Shown: in pieces, positions 1 to 42,152 of the stretch | Layout of the letters: each line of letters opens with the position of its first letter | Numbering within the stretch: the stretch's first letter is position 1 | NCBI RefSeq assembly: GCF_964340395.1 | Contig: NC_135566.1 | Span: 4,694,001-4,758,000, forward strand | Direction: 5' to 3' | DNA length: 64,000 nt | Origin: Glandiceps talaboti | Lineage: Eukaryota; Hemichordata; Enteropneusta; Spengelidae | Notes under the pieces: model-generated | The model's database searches: none | Told to the model about the DNA's origin: nothing | The model's input: only the letters and a program-made list of their open reading frames with translations | Made by a program: the position numbers and the translations under genes

Positions 1-258
1 TTATAGGATTGCGCGCTATAAGTGCCTGTGACAAATAAGTTGTGTGAGATGTAACTGCCTTTTAATTGAAACTCTATAGTCTTTCGGGTTTGGTAGTAAT
101 TGAAGTGTTACTGATTCTTTGTGAAATTAATTAAGCAACTAACAGTGCAAAAAAGAAATAATTAGGAAGATTCCATATGAAGGTGATCTCCCTATAGTTT
201 ACAATTACTAACATATAAGACATAGCATAAATAAGAAATTTTTAACAGAAGTATTCAC

Positions 259-29769
<29,511 letters not shown>

Positions 29770-30210
29770 CTTGATTCAGTGAGTGAATGGAACGGTAGCG
29801 TAAATCGGACACCACCCTTTATTATGTGAAAGTGTTTTGCATAGCAATGGACGACACCGTACATTGTTGAAATGAACACGTTACGCATACCTGCGCCTTA
29901 TGCATAATGTATACCTGACCGTTCATAGGTCACTGTCTCAAATGAAAGTGACATGGCCGAATCAAATAGAAATTAACTATATCTATAGTAAATATGTTAC
30001 TGTGATCACTTTAAAGTCATAGTTGCGACTGGATAGCAAGGTCAAGAAATATACGTTCAGGTGATTCAATTGTTGCGCATCATGAAACATAGTTTAAATA
30101 ATTCGTTCAGCTTCAGTAATATGTTTTATACTGCAAACCTTTTTTTTACATATTTCAAATATTTGTACTCACTTTTGCATATACATCGTATCACCATCCA
30201 TATTAACCTA

Positions 30211-30305
<95 letters not shown>
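30211..30305. repeat. (CA)n-(TA)n array
   Basis: About 22 CA units then about 25 TA units, leading into palindrome P1. Further TA arrays lie at 30547-30630 and 30694-30768. Confidence 0.95.
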
Positions 30306-30308
<3 letters not shown>

Positions 30309-30486
30309 TTGGTAGTACTGGAACTCTTTCTTGGGTGTAACTCGGAGTTTCACGCATATTGCGATCATCAGACACTCACAAATTACAAATAAATGCTCTC
30401 TGGAACTCTCACAGAGTGTCTGATGATCGCAATATGCGTGAAACTCCGAGTTACACCCAAGAAAGAGTTCCAGTACTACCAAAACT
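30305..30486. mobile_element. Palindrome module P1 (73-bp arms, 36-bp loop)
   Basis: Arms 30305-30377 and 30414-30486 are reverse complements along 73 bp. The left side abuts a (TA)n array. The same arms occur at 53070. Confidence 0.85.
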
Positions 30487-30545
30487 ATTACGCTCTGCCA
30501 CTGCGGTATAGAGCACTGTCTTATAGCAGATTGATACTCACCGAG

Positions 30546-30631
<86 letters not shown>

Positions 30632-30688
30632 CTCGGTGAGTATCAATCTGCTAAGACAGTGCTCTATACCGCAGTGGCAGAGCGTAAT
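30487..30688. mobile_element. Palindrome module P2 around a (TA)n array
   Basis: Arms of about 58-60 bp (30487-30546 and 30631-30688) flank a (TA)n core and differ by one 2-bp gap. It directly follows P1, as it also does at 53217. Confidence 0.8.
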
Positions 30689-30690
30689 AG

Positions 30691-30770
<80 letters not shown>

Positions 30771-31073
30771 AAACGTGGATGGTCTCAGTAAAGCTTAAGT
30801 CAAGTATTTTCCAAAAGTTCTGACAATCTTAAGCTTTACCCTGTTAACAGAGCATCATTAGGTCTGTATAATTTGTAAGGTCATTCACATATCACATCAT
30901 ATGTGACTCAGACTAACGAAACTAATGTTTGTTGTTAGTGTAATAATGTCAGACTGTGACTTAATGTTAGATAATGACTGAATGATGAAAGAGATTTAGC
31001 TAGTAGAACCTGATGACAGCTATACAATGTCAACATTTGAAACATAGTGATGGAGAGTCGAATAATTCATATA

Positions 31074-31137
31074 CTCATCATCATCATCATCATCATCACC
31101 ACCACAACCGTCACATCACTACGATCATCATCATCAG

Positions 31138-31205
<68 letters not shown>

Positions 31206-31252
31206 CCATCACCACCACCACCACCACCACCACCACCACCACCACCACCATA
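31074..31252. repeat. (ATC)n-(ACC)n trinucleotide array
   Basis: Long ATC run switching to ACC; frames give poly-Ile/Ser/His or poly-Asp/Gly, which are not genes. Confidence 0.95.
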
Positions 31253-32053
31253 TCGCCGCATCACCATCACCATCTACCCACCACCACTTCCATCTATACC
31301 ATCTCATATTTGGCGTCCACTAGCATAGTCCCTAAGTCTATTTTTTTCATTTACAAATGTACAAACTTTTTAGCAAGGAAAAAGCTATTAGGAATTTTGG
31401 AGCATGGTAAGGTATTGCAAGCAATCGCATGCTCTGATTTAATATTGTTACATAACCGTTCCAGAGAGCATTTATTTGTAATTTGTGATAGAGACACAAC
31501 CTAAAACCACCAATCCTGTTGGTGGAGGGTCTATGCTAAAACGGATACTTTTCATCTAAAAACCTACTGCTCGTGCATTTCACTGGACTAGTACTGTATC
31601 TATCCATGATAAACAGCGCGATTGTTGTATGGGGGAAGGGTGACATGGGCGTTATCTACACAACACCAATACCAACAACTGCTGTGGTTAGTCACTGCTT
31701 TTGTTTCTAGATAGCACTTTCCATTTGACAATTACTAGTATTCAAATTGTCGGGAAACGCCCTAAACCAGCAACGTAATACATATAGGGCTGAACTATTA
31801 ACGTACGCTATATAGTTGAGCTATTAAGTACGCTATCGTTTGGATATGAGTGATCACTATATATAAACGTGTCTGATAAGTACCCACTAATCTAATGACT
31901 TGAGTTTATACACAAAATGTCTATATAATGTTAAATATAGAATTCTAATTTATAAATATGCAGATCAGGGTCATTACCATGACAATAGTTGACATTTCGA
32001 GTGAAAAGGCTATAGCTATATTGTGTGTATTGAAATACTGTACGAGGTCAGAC

Positions 32054-32070
32054 GCACAAAATGGCGACGC
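32054..32070 (+). promoter_or_regulatory. YY1-like site over the membrane EGF start codon
   Basis: acaaaATGGCGACGC matches the AAnATGGCGnC core. It is the same arrangement as in the divergent neighbour. Sequence match only. Confidence 0.35.
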
Positions 32071-32259
32071 CCAGCATACTTCTGTCACTTGTGTTAATGC
32101 TTGGGTGTGTTTCCGACATTACTTACACCACACAGAGTTTTAAAATACCCCATCGACTAACGATTTGCGACATTGAGTCAGATACAAAAAATGTCAACGA
32201 GAAGGGTCTGGGTTTGTCGGTCAATGAGAATGCGCACAGTGACGGTGGAATGTTAACAG
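32061..32259 (+). CDS. Membrane EGF gene exon 1: signal peptide
   Basis: MATPSILLSLVLMLGCVSD is a standard signal peptide. The rest (SFKIPHRLTICDIES...) starts the ectodomain. The start context acaaaATGGCGACG overlaps a YY1-like motif. Phase 1 donor gtatgt. Confidence 0.85.
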
Positions 32260-35200
32260 GTATGTAGGCCTATAATATGTATGTATACAAGGTATGCACT
32301 TTCTACTGTATTATACTGTCCTATGATCATGATGGGCTATATACGGAAAACCATGTGACGGTTTTTGGTTCCAATTATGGTTGGTTTTATCTTTGTGCAT
32401 AGTAGGAACATGCCTCCATGATTATAGAAAATCTCACAAGAATAATACTATTGAAGACATTACCATGTTACTTTCTGTCAAACAATTAAAACTAGGATGA
32501 CGTTTACATCCCTTTGAAGGAGGTAGTGGTGCGTTTTTATATTGGTCTGAACCGTACATTAACCTTTGCACCAGTGTAGTGTATTTTCGGGGTCTCCTTT
32601 TGTAAGGAGAGGAAGAGCTTTGTACTGACCCAATTGTGTTATTTACTTTTGAATAGAAGTAGAAAAAATACTGTCTGAATAAACAGTACATGGCTTTCTA
32701 TTGTGTACCTCTAGTTCTACTGTGCAATAGTGAATGGTAAAGCTATCGACACATATTTTATATATGCATAGTTTGGGCTAGAGGTGTTCAACTTTAAAAC
32801 ACCACCCTTGGCTAGTGACATGTTCTAGTACTCATGTTCAAATCTATTCCCTCATTATATAATATCTATTTTTTTTAAAAAGAAAGACAGTTTCCTTTTT
32901 CCTGTTAGATGATTAGTCTGTTAGTCAGAATGCATGAAAGCCAGTGAGTGTCATCTGAATCTGAAAACATAACAAATCCACTTTTGGCGGATGTTTCTAG
33001 ATTAAACTTTATGTACAAAAATACACGAGGCTGCAGAAGTGAAAATAAACACAAAGAGCAACAACGCTTTTTAAAGTTTTCAAATCTGAAACCTCTCCCC
33101 GTCCTTCAGTATGTTGAAATAAGTTAATGCTCTTGGACATACATATACGGAGATTTTACACCCCTTATCTTAGACATAAACAAGTTGTTTTGATTTCCAT
33201 ATGTACTAGTCATATACCGTTTTTTCCTCTCTATATAATCTCGTTCACAGTGAAACTTAAAAAGAATGTCATTTTCGAAGACTTCACAGAAGTACAACTT
33301 AAAGCACGCCCTCTACGCCAATCCAAATCAGTGGGCCAGTGGATTTCTTCATCACGTGATGAATATATTCTATCTTGTAAATATGTGAACGACACTATTC
33401 TTCGTGCTACGCCATCTTTGGGAAATGAGACGTTGAATTTTATTTGGAAATATCACAGGCATGGAATCGGAGACATTGAGATCATGTGAGTTATCTATGA
33501 CAAACTTGAATACCACTGTTTTCAATTTGTGCACAAATATGGAATGCAGTCCACTTTGATTGCTATACCCTTGCCCAAATATGGCAAGTTCACTAGCTAT
33601 TAAAGGTCCACTTTTAGAAAGAATTAAATATTAGGTGTGAAAAATAGTTTTCCGGCAGAGCTACTGAAAAGGTTAGTCCAGAACAAAAGAACCCATGGCT
33701 CCACTGATAAGAAACCCTGGCCTGTGCAAAAGTATGGAATACAATCCACTTCACTTCTTCTGCTCTTGCCCAAATATGGAATATAATCTACTTCGAGTTT
33801 CTCAGACTACCTTAACATTTTCGTAGATTAATGGGATTTGCAGTTTTAGTCGATGATAGATATTGTACCAGAAACCTCGTTAGAACTGACTAATGTAACT
33901 ATGGTACAAAGCAGTAAACCCAACCTTAGCACAAAATACAGAATTCGATGTCTAAACAATGTCAAAGATGAGAATGGATTCACGTTACTAAATTTAGGTT
34001 GAAACTCCTTTTGTTCATAGTACAAATTCCACAAACGTCCAAAACTATGCTGCATGTCATTTTATACTACAATAATAATATTATACTATTATGGTCTGTG
34101 ACTCTATGCATTTTAAGGTTACATGATTGTATGCACACAATAACATATTTTGGTTTCAGAGCTCTGGTCAGAATGAAAGTGTTTGAGAATCAGCGGTGGT
34201 CAATACTGAAATATAAAATTGGTGGTGAAAGGAATCGAGATGGTAAGATGCTGAAGTTTTTTACATTTACAGTGTTGATGCGAAATGTATTTGATTACTA
34301 CGAGTGCAAAATTGAATAACCTTATATAAATATTACAGAAAAAACAACATTTGCGATTAAAATTTCAGACTACTTTCTTGAAATCATGTCACGATTCTCA
34401 ATCATGATCATCAAAATTAATGGCTACCTGCATTCTCGATATACGGTTTTTATGCTTTCACAGCGTCTAGTTATGAATGTTACATATTTTAAAATGTATA
34501 TTTTTACAGAACATTTCCTGATAAAAGTTCCTTACAACACGCCTTGATACCAATCATACCACGAATAACATTATTCATGACATGTCGTGTTTTGCATTCT
34601 CTTCTTTTTTTCTCTCAAATGCAAATTAAAGTGCGGTCAACGGAAAATTGTGGTGTTCGGCCGTGCCAAAATGACGGAGCTTGTGGTCGTCGGGACAACA
34701 CATATATATGCCAATGCCAAGACGGATACATCGGTTCACATTGCCAATGTAAGTCTCAATTCTAGTTCTTTACATACTGCAGAAAGTACATTTTGGTTCA
34801 ATCAGTAGAGAAGATAGTTTTAATATATGATAAATCAACAGGTGGTTGAAAATCCAAATGAACAAATTTAACTATTTCTGCTTCAAGAAAATTCCCATCA
34901 AACTAAGTTTAAAATGTCTTATTGTCAAGGAGCTTCTTAACACAGATCAATTTTGATCTTAATCTGTAAGATACGACGTTTTGTACCTCCTCTACCAGTC
35001 AGATCTCAGAGAAAATTGGTTTGAACTCAGACCACCTTGGAGGTCTGAGATTAGGGCTGAACGACGCGTATCTAACGGTTGAGTTTGGTCTTAGATAATA
35101 TGTGGCATTAGCCACAATCGTATTGAGTGATTTTGAACAAACGTTTTAAAACTGCAATTGGAACATTTTCTGAAACTGTTGTGTAGGATATAATGACTTA

Positions 35201-38200
35201 GTCGTGGTAGTGTACACCCTGAACCGTATTGAACCACCTTTGACTAAACATATGTAGCTGTACATGTAGTAGTATGTTGCAATATATCCGATCAAATTGA
35301 CCTTTCTTGTCCGGACCCAAATATCAGAGCCCAATGCAATCACAATTTCAACGTATTACTGTTCTACCCATTGATAAAATCGATCACCAATTAAATTATT
35401 AATTATTTATATTTTAACAATTTTCAGTAATATATACAATTGCTGGTAGTGAAGGTTTAACATAAGTTTTGCATTTATATAACTTGTACGTTTTTTATTT
35501 AATTTTCGTGTGATCTGTCACTTTTCCAGACCAGTACTTATTCTCTGGAATGGGGTCTCGCAATCAATAAATACATGCATGTCGCTATTCCAACAAGGAC
35601 AAATAAATGCACATTAAACTAAATTAGTTTTATTAAACAGAATTAAAGGTATCCTGTAGTCTAAGTGAATTCTGAAAAAAACCTAATGTTTGTTAACTCA
35701 TGGATGTAATGAGTTACTAGTAAATTTGCTCACATATATCTGACAGGTGGCATAATTCAGTATTTTCTCCAAATTATTGTTTTTGAGTTTTTATTTATTT
35801 TAGTTTTTGTTTAATTTACAATTAGATATGGATCTCTGTGCAAGTACGCCCTGTCAAAATGGCGGAGTGTGTCTTCAACCAGATGAAGAGTACGCCTGTA
35901 CGTGTATGTACGGATTCATAGGAATAAACTGTGAAATAGGTACGTGTGTGTTGTTTTCATAAAACGCGCCGTGGGGAATTTTGAGGACAATATTACTACT
36001 ACTTGGTATCCAGGCTAGCAAAATGTCTCCTGCTTAATTTGGTATTAATATACATAATGTTGATTGAAGAGATGTGTTCGATTATGAATATTGAAAAAAA
36101 AAACATTTTGACAATCTCTTATATCTTCTAAAATGACGTGTAATTTTAACAAAAGTTGACGATTTCGAAAGAATTGTCATATCACTACTACATTACAACG
36201 AGTGCCAAAAATGCAGGGTGATATGCGTGGTGTGAGACAATCTTTGTCGGTGCTTTTGAAGTAAAATTAACGCAACAATTTAGTTACTTTTTTGATGGAA
36301 GACTTTGATCACAATGTTACTTCAGTGGCAGAGTCGTCAAAATTCCTCATTTCATTTACAGTGATCCCAAATATCATAACCTGTGCTGATGAACCTTGCA
36401 AACACGGTGGAACATGTTATCAAAGTGATGTCCATGGCTATGTATGTACCTGTGATGATGGGTATGGAGGGGTAGATTGTCAAATAGGTAAGCAACTACA
36501 AAACAGTCTCATTTTTTGTAGTAGTTAGTAGTCCCGAACTCGGAGCATAATTTAAAACTGTACTCACTGCAACTAGAAGTTTTTAAGAAAAAAAAATGTT
36601 AGATATAACGACAAACTCGTAATATCATCATACACCCCGAACAATATCAAGTTAAATCACATGTGGGTAAATGTTTTTTTACAGCTGTACACAAAGTATA
36701 GTAAAATAAATTAAATTAAATTAATTTTAGGTCCACACTCAAAATACAACGCGAGTCAACATTTAGCCATTTGTCTTTATGCAAAGGATGTATCAGTTTA
36801 TAGTGACAAACTTCGGCCAAAAAGCCAGACATGTGAACGCAAACATTTGCTGTGGTTACCTCTTTTGACAGATTTAGATTCGGATAGTTGTGCGTCGAGT
36901 CCGTGTGTTTATGGTACATGTAGGAACGTTGCACGTGGATATCTGTGTACTTGTCTAACAGGATGGACCGGACAGCGGTGTCATTTAGGTAAGAAAGAAC
37001 CTCAAAATACTTGAGTTAACACTGTCACTGAATACTGCACGGTAAATGTAGCTTGTCAGATATGCCGTGCCAGGGCGCCCAGGCTGGTGTGCGCATTGGT
37101 CTTCCATTGAAGTAATTTACTCTCGGTAAAAACCCAATTTCTCGTGGGGTGGGGGTATTTCCTTTTGTGAAGTCAGAAATCGAGCAAATACCTACGAATA
37201 ACACTATTACTGTGTTTTGGATCGGCTTGCGATTTACTTTGAAATACGCGTTTTAGTGGTCTGAGGTTCAAGCTTGCATATCTTGTATTTCATCGCCTAC
37301 ACTTTTTCCACATCGTATACGAGTGAGATTGCCGACTGACACCTATACCATTCTGTTTTATGACCTATGCATCATATCGTACATATCAATTTATTAGTAA
37401 TCCTTACACCCTTACAGTTACTTCTATCGGTGAAACAACACAATCCACATCAATTACTGGCAGTGGTGGTTCGCCTAATCGACAATCATCATCGAAAGAA
37501 CTTAACAGTAAGTAGTATTTTACTACATCTTAGTTGCAATCACTTGATTTATTTTCGACCGGCTTATATCTTTGTTGTTTGTTTTTTAATGAAAGATCAT
37601 GAATTGCGTGTAACATGAGGCCAAACCTGTTAACAAATAAAGTGAAGGCACGACGTAGTGGATAAGCATTTGTAACTGATATACAATAGGAGCCAGCTAT
37701 TTAAACCAGAAAGAAACGTTATCAGATTCGATAGACAAATCCTACTAGCATTGCAACATTTCATCCTCTGGCTTGACTAACATTTGGCTAACATTGCTAT
37801 ACTATTACTAGTATTTCATCGTTTGGTTCGACAAAAAACTTACCAACATTGCTACAGTTTCTTCACATTAGCTATCATTAGCAGATCCTCAACATTCAAA
37901 GGATTAAAATGTAGTTACCCGACCCCCACCCTGTTTTTCATACCGATTCTGTTTTTGTTTTTTTACATATTTGAGAAAAAAATAATAAAACTGCGAAAAT
38001 TGCGAAGTCTCACAAGAAACAATGGATGCGGTAACTGACAAAATAAAAATGTTCTTCCAATCTGTAATGGATGTACTTCTGATGAGAAGAAACCAATAAC
38101 ACAGAGACCATATGGAAAATAAAGGAAAATATAACTACCTGAACTAGACACTCACATATGATATATGTATATATATAATAACATACCTACCCACCCATTC

Positions 38201-39489
38201 TAAAAGTGAGCGTAATCGGAACAGTTTTTTTTTTGTTAGGCCTATCACATTATAGGCGAACTAGAAACTAGAACGAAGCAGTATATGCAAAAACAATATT
38301 GAGTCAAACGATAAAATTACAGTGTAAAATGACGGTGTTAATAAGATTTTAGTCGGGCCAGAAAACAATGTGTTTCAGTTAGCTGGATTAGTATTTTCAT
38401 TTGTCATCATATTTTGAGCAAAGTGGGGGTTTTCCTCATATTTGTCTATTTCTTCCTACAGTTGGTATTATCATTGGTATCGTTGTTGCTGCAATAGTTG
38501 GTGTTGCCATAGGGATAAGTCTCACTCTCTTCATATATTGCCTAAGGTACGTCAGACTTCGAACTGAGACCCTAATGATTACCGGTAGAGGGGGGGGGGG
38601 TAATTTCGCGTGACCGGTGATTGCTACTGAATGAAAACATTGTATCCAGCTCTGAATTATTTGTTGAATGTTAGTTTGCTTGAATTCCTATCCGCGTTAA
38701 AAAGACTAAAGACGCTCAAAGGAAACATTTTCTGAGCAGAAATTTACACGATTTACCAAAAACTTTAGCTCGAAGAGAGCTCTGACGTCATGTATGCAAA
38801 TAAGCCAAATCTACGTGTTGGTCTGAACTTGAGATAGGTAAGACATGAGGGCTTGTCACGGTGATGGCGACGGGATGCAACGGATTTGTCAACAAAAACA
38901 TGAGTATTGAGCAACCTCAGAACTTTAATCGTATTTCATAGCATGTTACTCTGATCTTGTTATTTTAAGATGTGATTATCTTCCTTTCACTTCATTTTCA
39001 CTGTATCTTCACCTTTTTTGTTCATTTAGAAGAAGAGATGATGACATTGTGATAGTTGCGACAGAGGACAAGATGGCACCTGGTCGACCCAGGGGAAGCA
39101 ATGAAGGCAACGAATTCGGCATGCGATCGTATGAATCAATGTCGTCGATCGATGATGTCATACCAGATGACACTCCTCCAGTGGTACTAACAGGGGAACG
39201 TTACTATAATGAAAGTGGTGAATATGACGTCAATAATCAAACGTTGACCCAGCAAAGTCTTCAAATTCACGACCAGCGAGAGTCGAATACGCCGACAACG
39301 TCATATAGACATCAAGAGTACAATGTTGCTGCAAGCACACCTCAAAATGCAAATATAACATTGAACATTACTCAGTCAGAGCAAGGGACGGAAGACCATA
39401 ACAGCAGTAACGGAGAATCAACGATTGATAACTTGGCATCGCGATCCGATACTAGAGAACCGTATAGCAATATAGGCCAACCAGACTAG
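32061..39489 (+). CDS. Type I membrane protein with novel N-terminal region, four EGF domains and a signalling-type tail (10 exons, complete)
   Basis: Ten exons with canonical splice sites join to 541 codons plus stop. Residues 1-24 are a signal peptide (ILLSLVLMLG core). Residues 25-172 are an ectodomain I do not recognise, with NDT and NET N-glycosylation sites. EGFs lie at about 173-211, 212-249, 250-291 and 292-330. A Ser/Thr/Gly-rich stalk (331-360) precedes one membrane span (361-387) followed by CLRRRR-like basic residues, the usual stop-transfer. The 153-residue cytoplasmic tail is acidic and Asn/Ser/Thr-rich, with YESM, YYNE and YSNI tyrosine motifs. The gene lies head to head with the Reeler-EGF gene, 2.3 kb apart. 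A receptor or adhesion role is inference; the tail has no kinase or other enzyme domain. Confidence 0.88.
33251..33485 (+). CDS. Membrane EGF gene exon 2: unrecognised ectodomain
   Basis: 78 codons, from VKLKKNVIFEDFTEVQLKAR to HRHGIGDIEIM. Alternating hydrophobic residues suggest beta structure (EYILSCKYV, TLNFIWKYH). One cysteine and two N-glycosylation sites (NDT, NET). Phase 2 donor gtgagt. Confidence 0.83.
34160..34242 (+). CDS. Membrane EGF gene exon 3: end of unrecognised ectodomain
   Basis: 28 codons: IALVRMKVFENQRWSILKYK then IGGERNRDG. It joins exon 2 in phase 2 and exits in phase 1 at gtaaga, continuing the beta-like alternation. Confidence 0.8.
34632..34748 (+). CDS. Membrane EGF gene exon 4: EGF 1
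   Basis: 39 codons: CGVRPCQNDGAC, CQCQDGYIGSHC. The acceptor (aaattaaag) has its pyrimidine tract set back about 15 bp, so the exact start is slightly uncertain. Confidence 0.84.
35140..35370. repeat. Diverged interspersed repeat family, second copy
   Basis: ataatgacttagtcgtgg, accctgaaccgtattgaacc, gtagctgtacatg and aatcacaatttcaacgtatt align with the copy at 19190. Confidence 0.5.
35826..35939 (+). CDS. Membrane EGF gene exon 5: EGF 2
   Basis: 38 codons: YMDLCASTPCQNGGVC (O-glucose consensus), CTCMYGFIGINC. Too short and too internal to stand out as an ORF; found by cysteine pattern and splice phase. Confidence 0.86.
36362..36487 (+). CDS. Membrane EGF gene exon 6: EGF 3
   Basis: 42 codons: linker VIPNIIT, CADEPCKHGGTC (O-fucose consensus), CTCDDGYGGVDC. 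Confidence 0.87.
36872..36988 (+). CDS. Membrane EGF gene exon 7: EGF 4
   Basis: 39 codons: DLDSDSCASSPCVYGTC (O-glucose consensus; one residue short between C2 and C3, like EGF 31 of the neighbouring gene), CTCLTGWTGQRC. Confidence 0.87.
37418..37507 (+). CDS. Membrane EGF gene exon 8: Ser/Thr-rich stalk
   Basis: 30 codons: VTSIGETTQSTSITGSGGSP and on to SSSKELN. Composition is typical of an O-glycosylated juxtamembrane stalk. Phases 1-1, so it could be skipped without breaking the frame. Confidence 0.78.
37741..37865. repeat. Dispersed minisatellite, locus 2
   Basis: Diverged units: gctaacattgctatac, catcgtttggttcgac, acttaccaacattgctac. It lies in the intron before the transmembrane exon of the membrane EGF gene. 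Confidence 0.65.
38462..38546 (+). CDS. Membrane EGF gene exon 9: transmembrane segment
   Basis: IGIIIGIVVAAIVGVAIG plus ISLTLFIYCLR is a single uninterrupted membrane helix with G-x3-G spacing. It exits in phase 2 to the basic cluster RRR of exon 10. Confidence 0.86.
39030..39489 (+). CDS. Membrane EGF gene exon 10: cytoplasmic tail
   Basis: 153 codons from RRRDDDIVIVATEDK to the stop after SNIGQPD. Motifs: SYESM (YxxM type, about residue 423), RYYNES and PYSNIG (YxN type). No folded domain is recognised; low complexity and polar, so probably disordered. Confidence 0.87.
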
Positions 39490-40549
39490 TTCGTATAGGC
39501 CTTTAACACTTCCTACGAAGTTTTTAAGGAAAGTCATTTTATTTGTGGAGGGGGTGTAAACTTTTCTAAACAATGGGTAAAATGAAATGACAATCAGGTA
39601 TATGGAAATCAGTTATACCACCCGTATGTACCACCACGCAGTTTACCACGCAGCTACAAACATTGAATATTATGCTCATTTTTTCAGAATCAGAAAAAAA
39701 AAATTCTGCTTTGAATGAGATCGCCAACTCAACATTTCTAGCACAATGCCGACTTTGGGGACCCTTCACTACTAATTACGAGCGGGGGCTGGAAATCAAA
39801 CCCTGTCAGCTGCGTAAAATATTGGACCCTCCCCCGATTCCGTTTCCTGAAAAGTGGTCCTCCCTCAATTTCCATTTAGTCTATTTGTCTAAAACATGAC
39901 CTTCCCATACTCAAATACCTTTTTTGTTTTCATAAATGGGTTAAAATGCTGTCTGAGAGTCAACCAGAATCAATGGTAAGGACTCAATCCAACAGCCACC
40001 ACCACATTAATTACTGAAGGCTCCCTTAGACACAAAAGTTACGTTACTTGTGATTGTATTATGTGCTTACCTCCACAAAATGACAATACATTTGGAACCG
40101 CGAACCCTTTCACAAAATCATGGCCATCTATGACCATTCAACTCTCCATGACCTTTCAACCTCAGAATTCTCTATTTGAAAGTTGTGCCAACGCCTCCGT
40201 ATTGGCCGAAAGGGGTCATCATACAGAGCCTGCAAGAGAAATGTAGCGTTTGCTCTGTGTATGTTGACACACATAATTAGAAACCATAGTTGCCCAGATA
40301 ACGATTACAGCATTCCATCGTTCTCATGTCTTTGAAGTTAGCCGCATCACACAGTATTTCGTTTGTATCTCAGAGGTTTGTATACATCAGCATCTCAAAT
40401 AGCACATTATTTCAGTGTACAAGCCCTGTAATGTTTCATGAACCAAAATCACCCATCAGTGGCGGTGATATCGATTATAATTTGAGCTTCACCGATCAAG
40501 AGACGAGGAAATAGAATACAGTGTTTTTTACCAGTGGCAAATTTGTTAT

Positions 40550-40668
40550 AAATATGAACATATTAAACCATGTAGCAATTACGTTAAATTCTACCGCAGT
40601 CAAATGTAAATATGAACATATTAAACCATATAGCAATTACGTTAAATTCTACCGCAGTCAAAATGTAA
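40550..40668 (+). repeat. 59-bp direct tandem repeat, two units
   Basis: taaatatgaacatattaaac plus catgtagcaattacg and on to accgcagtcaaa is repeated almost exactly. Probably in the 3' UTR of the membrane EGF gene. Confidence 0.85.
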
Positions 40669-40753
40669 ATAAGTATTGTAGAACATTTTTAAATTTAATA
40701 ATAACGACGTTATACTGGATTTTTAAAATATATTTTTGTACTTATGTACAGAC

Positions 40754-40868
40754 AATAAAAGTACAATTTTATACCGCACATAATATAAGGTATGTTCATT
40801 CACTAACATAATTTCACTCAAGATTACTTTACAGTGCAATAATGTTTTAATACAATTTAACTAATAAA
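40754..40868 (+). terminator. Candidate poly(A) signals of the membrane EGF gene
   Basis: AATAAA occurs at 40754-40759 and 40863-40868, about 1.3-1.4 kb after the stop. Either would give a 3' UTR that includes the 59-bp tandem repeat at 40550. Confidence 0.35.
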
Positions 40869-40929
40869 GTATTGTTCATACCTTTGTATACATAGTACAT
40901 ATGCCATGTTTTGTGTTGTTTCCATTGCC

Positions 40930-40932
<3 letters not shown>

Positions 40933-41024
<92 letters not shown>
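40933..41024. repeat. (GA)n microsatellite
   Basis: About 46 units, followed by short AAAT and AAAC arrays to 41092. Confidence 0.95.
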
Positions 41025-41026
<2 letters not shown>

Positions 41027-41469
41027 CAGGCACAGACAGGGGAGACAGAACACACAAATAAATAAATAAATAACAAACAAACAAACAAACAGAAACTGGG
41101 ATTACATATTATTTTATTCTATTTCCATCATGCACATTCTATCTGTACTATACAAATTTACAAGGATATACTTTGGGCTAAGTGTTTTACTACACAAAAA
41201 AGTTGGGCATGATGGGAAAATGACCTTTCGTTGCAAGATATTTAGTACATACATATTTTCGACTTCTCGGGAAACTCTTTTAACTGCAGATTTAAATTTG
41301 GTACACATACTCTTTAGGGTAATGTGTAATTTGTTATTAATAATTTTCAGTGATTAAGCTATACCTAAGAATGTACCCTTCAAATTCCGTATAATTTGGT
41401 ACATACTAAGCACATATATCCTGGTTTTCGGTAATTGGGCAATATCCTGCATTAGCTTCTCATCAAATA

Positions 41470-41840
41470 GCCAAAGTGTACTGACAAGTTTAAATCTTGA
41501 GCGAAAACTTAGTTTTGAATCTGTCACCATGTTAAAACTGTACTGTGTAACTGGAGTATAATTGTTCGAACAGATAACCACAATATATTCTCTAAAAAAA
41601 AATTTAAAATACCAATAATTCGACATTGTACATGTTAATCAGTGGTCGATATTATCCATAAGCAGTACAGAAACAGTTGTAAATTGTTATCGCCATTGAG
41701 GGCGCTGATTTTGGGGTGTGGACCCAAAAATCAATTTGATATACAGCAGCTACAGAAATACGTTTATCCACAGGTAATGCAATACCGGTCACAGTGTACG
41801 ATATTACAACTTTTACTAAAAAAATTTCCAGTTGCAGCAT
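41470..41840 (+). repeat. Interspersed repeat, copy 1
   Basis: Shares gtacatgttaatcagtggtc plus gatattatccataag, ttgagggcgct and gtacgatattacaa, in the same order, with 54732-55137. No ORF. Confidence 0.8.
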
Positions 41841-42152
41841 AAGTATGCAAACTTCGTATTCCATATAGTTTGGCAAAATTAATTTGTCACCAAACTGGAT
41901 AGAAACGGTACCAAACTCTTTTCCCTATGGTTACATAGCGATGCGTAGTTGCCATGGTTATGTGGTTATTCTTGTAGTTATCGGGTGCTCTCCTGGAAGT
42001 GAAAATAAATAAAATCTGTGTGGTAAGTATACTCTGAGGAACAAGTCTAAACAAAGGAAGAGCTGAAAGAGAAATAATTCAGGATAATTTTAAGGACAGA
42101 TTGGTTCAAATCATAGATCGTACACACGTGACACCTTCACTACACCCCGAAT

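Larger units (their letters stand above)
29770..32060. other. Divergent intergenic spacer
   Basis: About 2.3 kb between the start codons of the two EGF genes. It holds (CA)n-(TA)n, two palindrome modules, further (TA)n arrays and an (ATC)/(ACC) array. No coding exon was found. Both promoters must lie here or in unseen 5' exons. No clear TATA box was found for either gene. Confidence 0.7.

Noticed and set aside
30126-30791. ORFs with Tyr-Ile runs and a shared [14 protein letters not shown] segment
   Set aside because: The segment is the translated palindrome arm and the runs are (TA)n. It recurs at 53096 for the same reason; it is not a protein family.
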